Source: Pseudomonas sp. MM223
GTDB lineage: Bacteria > Pseudomonadota > Gammaproteobacteria > Pseudomonadales > Pseudomonadaceae
DNA length: 64,000 nt
Assembly: GCA_947090765.1 (NCBI GenBank)
Contig: OX352322.1
Location: forward strand, 3,641,501 to 3,705,500
Direction: 5' to 3'
Shown here in pieces: positions 63,210 through 64,000 of this stretch. The translations under genes were made by a program, and so were the position numbers. The notes under the pieces are model-generated. The model did no database searches. It saw only the letters and a program-made list of their open reading frames with translations, and was not told the origin of the DNA. Numbering within the stretch: the first letter of the stretch is position 1; every line of letters begins with the position of its first letter.

Positions 63210-64000
63210 TCATGCCTGTTCAGTTGCGCCAACCATCTCCCCCGCCTCGACCTTTGCACTGCCAATCGGCGCCTGGAGCAACAGGAAGTACGCGACCGCC
63301 GAGCACAACGCCACCACCGCGCTGATCATGAACGCCGTGGTGAACGAGCCCGAGTACTGGATGCTGAAGCCGGTAGCGATCGGCGCGACGGAGCCGGCAA
63401 TGTAGCCGCCGAAGTTCTGGATCGAGCCAAACGAGGCCACGCGGGGGCTGTCGACGATGGTGTTGACGATCATCCAGGCTGTGGCACTGGCCATGTTGAT
63501 GCTGAACAGTGCCAGGCACAGCAGGATCACGCAGCCTGTCAGGCCGGTGACGAACGACAGCGGCAAGGTGAACAGCGCCGCCAGTACCAAGCCGGTGATG
63601 ACGCTGAACTTGCGGCTGCCCAGCACGCTCATGCCACGTTTGACCAGCCAGTCGCAGAAGCGCCCGGCAACGATTGTACCCGCCGCACCAAAGCCATAGG
63701 CCAGCGACACTACCCAGGCCGTCTTGTACAGGTCCAGGCCGTGTTCACGCTCGAAGTAACCCGGCAACCAGGTCAGGTGCAGCCACAGCATGTAGATCAC
63801 ACCCATGAAACCCAGCACCGCACCCCAGGTGCTGCGGTGCTTGAACAGGTCAAGCCAGCCGGCGAAGTACGAGGCCTTGGGTGCGTGAACAGGGGCTGCC
63901 GGGGCCTTGTGCTCACTTGGCAGCGGCTTGCCTTCGGCGGCCAACTCCGCCAGGTAACGGGCCTTGCTCTTGTAGAACGTCAGCCAGCACACCGCCAGCA
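63210..64000 (-). CDS. MFS anion:cation symporter (glucarate/galactonate-type), 3' part
   Basis: The C-terminal 263 residues of a major facilitator of the ACS family; the gene continues past the end of the window. Visible features are the cytoplasmic loop (KSKARYLAELAAEGKPLP) after helix 6, and helices 7-12, including WAVLGFMGVIYML-like and LTWLPGYFEREHGLDLYKTA segments. MASATAWMIVNTIVDSPR and FGSIQNFGGYIAGSVAPIATG are typical of hexuronate, glucarate and galactonate carriers. The exact sugar acid cannot be fixed without the N-terminal half and the neighbours. Confidence 0.85.
   Translation of the reverse strand, partial: LAVCWLTFYKSKARYLAELAAEGKPLPSEHKAPAAPVHAPKASYFAGWLDLFKHRSTWGAVLGFMGVIYMLWLHLTWLPGYFEREHGLDLYKTAWVVSLAYGFGAAGTIVAGRFCDWLVKRGMSVLGSRKFSVITGLVLAALFTLPLSFVTGLTGCVILLCLALFSINMASATAWMIVNTIVDSPRVASFGSIQNFGGYIAGSVAPIATGFSIQYSGSFTTAFMISAVVALCSAVAYFLLLQAPIGSAKVEAGEMVGATEQA

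Noticed and set aside
1..64000. tRNA, rRNA or CRISPR loci
   Set aside because: Reading both strands showed no T-loop signatures, rRNA stretches or regularly spaced direct repeats.

Overview
The window is a high-GC chromosomal segment from a fluorescent Pseudomonas, most likely the P. putida group. Supporting this are a type II secretion fragment, a MexEF-OprN-type efflux set, the six-gene Fap functional-amyloid operon, a urease operon with the gene order ureD-A-B-C-E-J-F-G, REP palindromes of the P. putida type, and Pseudomonas-style iron-starvation (FecI/FecR/TonB receptor) and ECF sigma modules. No rRNA, tRNA or CRISPR array was found.

Layout. 0-1.5 kb: end of a type II secretion operon (gspG partial, gspF). 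1.5-6.4 kb: sulfur genes (FMN monooxygenase, SsuA-like binding protein, then divergently a thiol dioxygenase coupled to a four-module rhodanese). 6.5-10.5 kb: Fur-box-preceded FecI sigma, FecR and a TonB receptor with an STN signalling domain. 10.7-16.5 kb: mexE-mexF-oprN, with mexF and oprN each interrupted by a frameshift. 16.7-19.7 kb: ECF sigma/anti-sigma pair divergent from a catalase-like peroxidase and a cytochrome b561; both divergent promoters carry the same GGAAT-N16-CGTC signature. 19.7-29.6 kb: mixed transporters, regulators, AmpC beta-lactamase and small conserved proteins. 29.7-34.3 kb: a catabolic cluster (class II aldolase, orphan PotD-like binding protein, frameshifted flavin oxidoreductase, XRE-cupin regulator) around a perfect inverted repeat. 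34.3-40.9 kb: azoreductase/LysR, UppP, a chemoreceptor, and PnuC with a NadR-like kinase.

41.2-46.6 kb: fapABCDEF, which makes, processes and exports an amyloid; FapC has an unusually long Ser-rich, repeat-bearing linker. 46.7-49.7 kb: an LTA-synthase-like membrane sulfatase and a DUF899 protein. 49.9-55.5 kb: complete urease structural and maturation genes. 55.8-59.1 kb: accessory patch with a solitary tyrosine recombinase, NnrS, and a lower-GC remnant that looks like a broken PAAR protein beside a small membrane protein. 59.1-63.1 kb: a DNA repair operon (FAN1 nuclease plus an XPD/DinG-type helicase with an N-terminal nuclease-like domain) behind a near-consensus LexA box. The end holds a partial MFS transporter.

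Five otherwise recognisable genes between 10.4 and 32.5 kb are broken by a net one-base frame change. All five can be restored by eye, so sequence error should be excluded before calling them pseudogenes.
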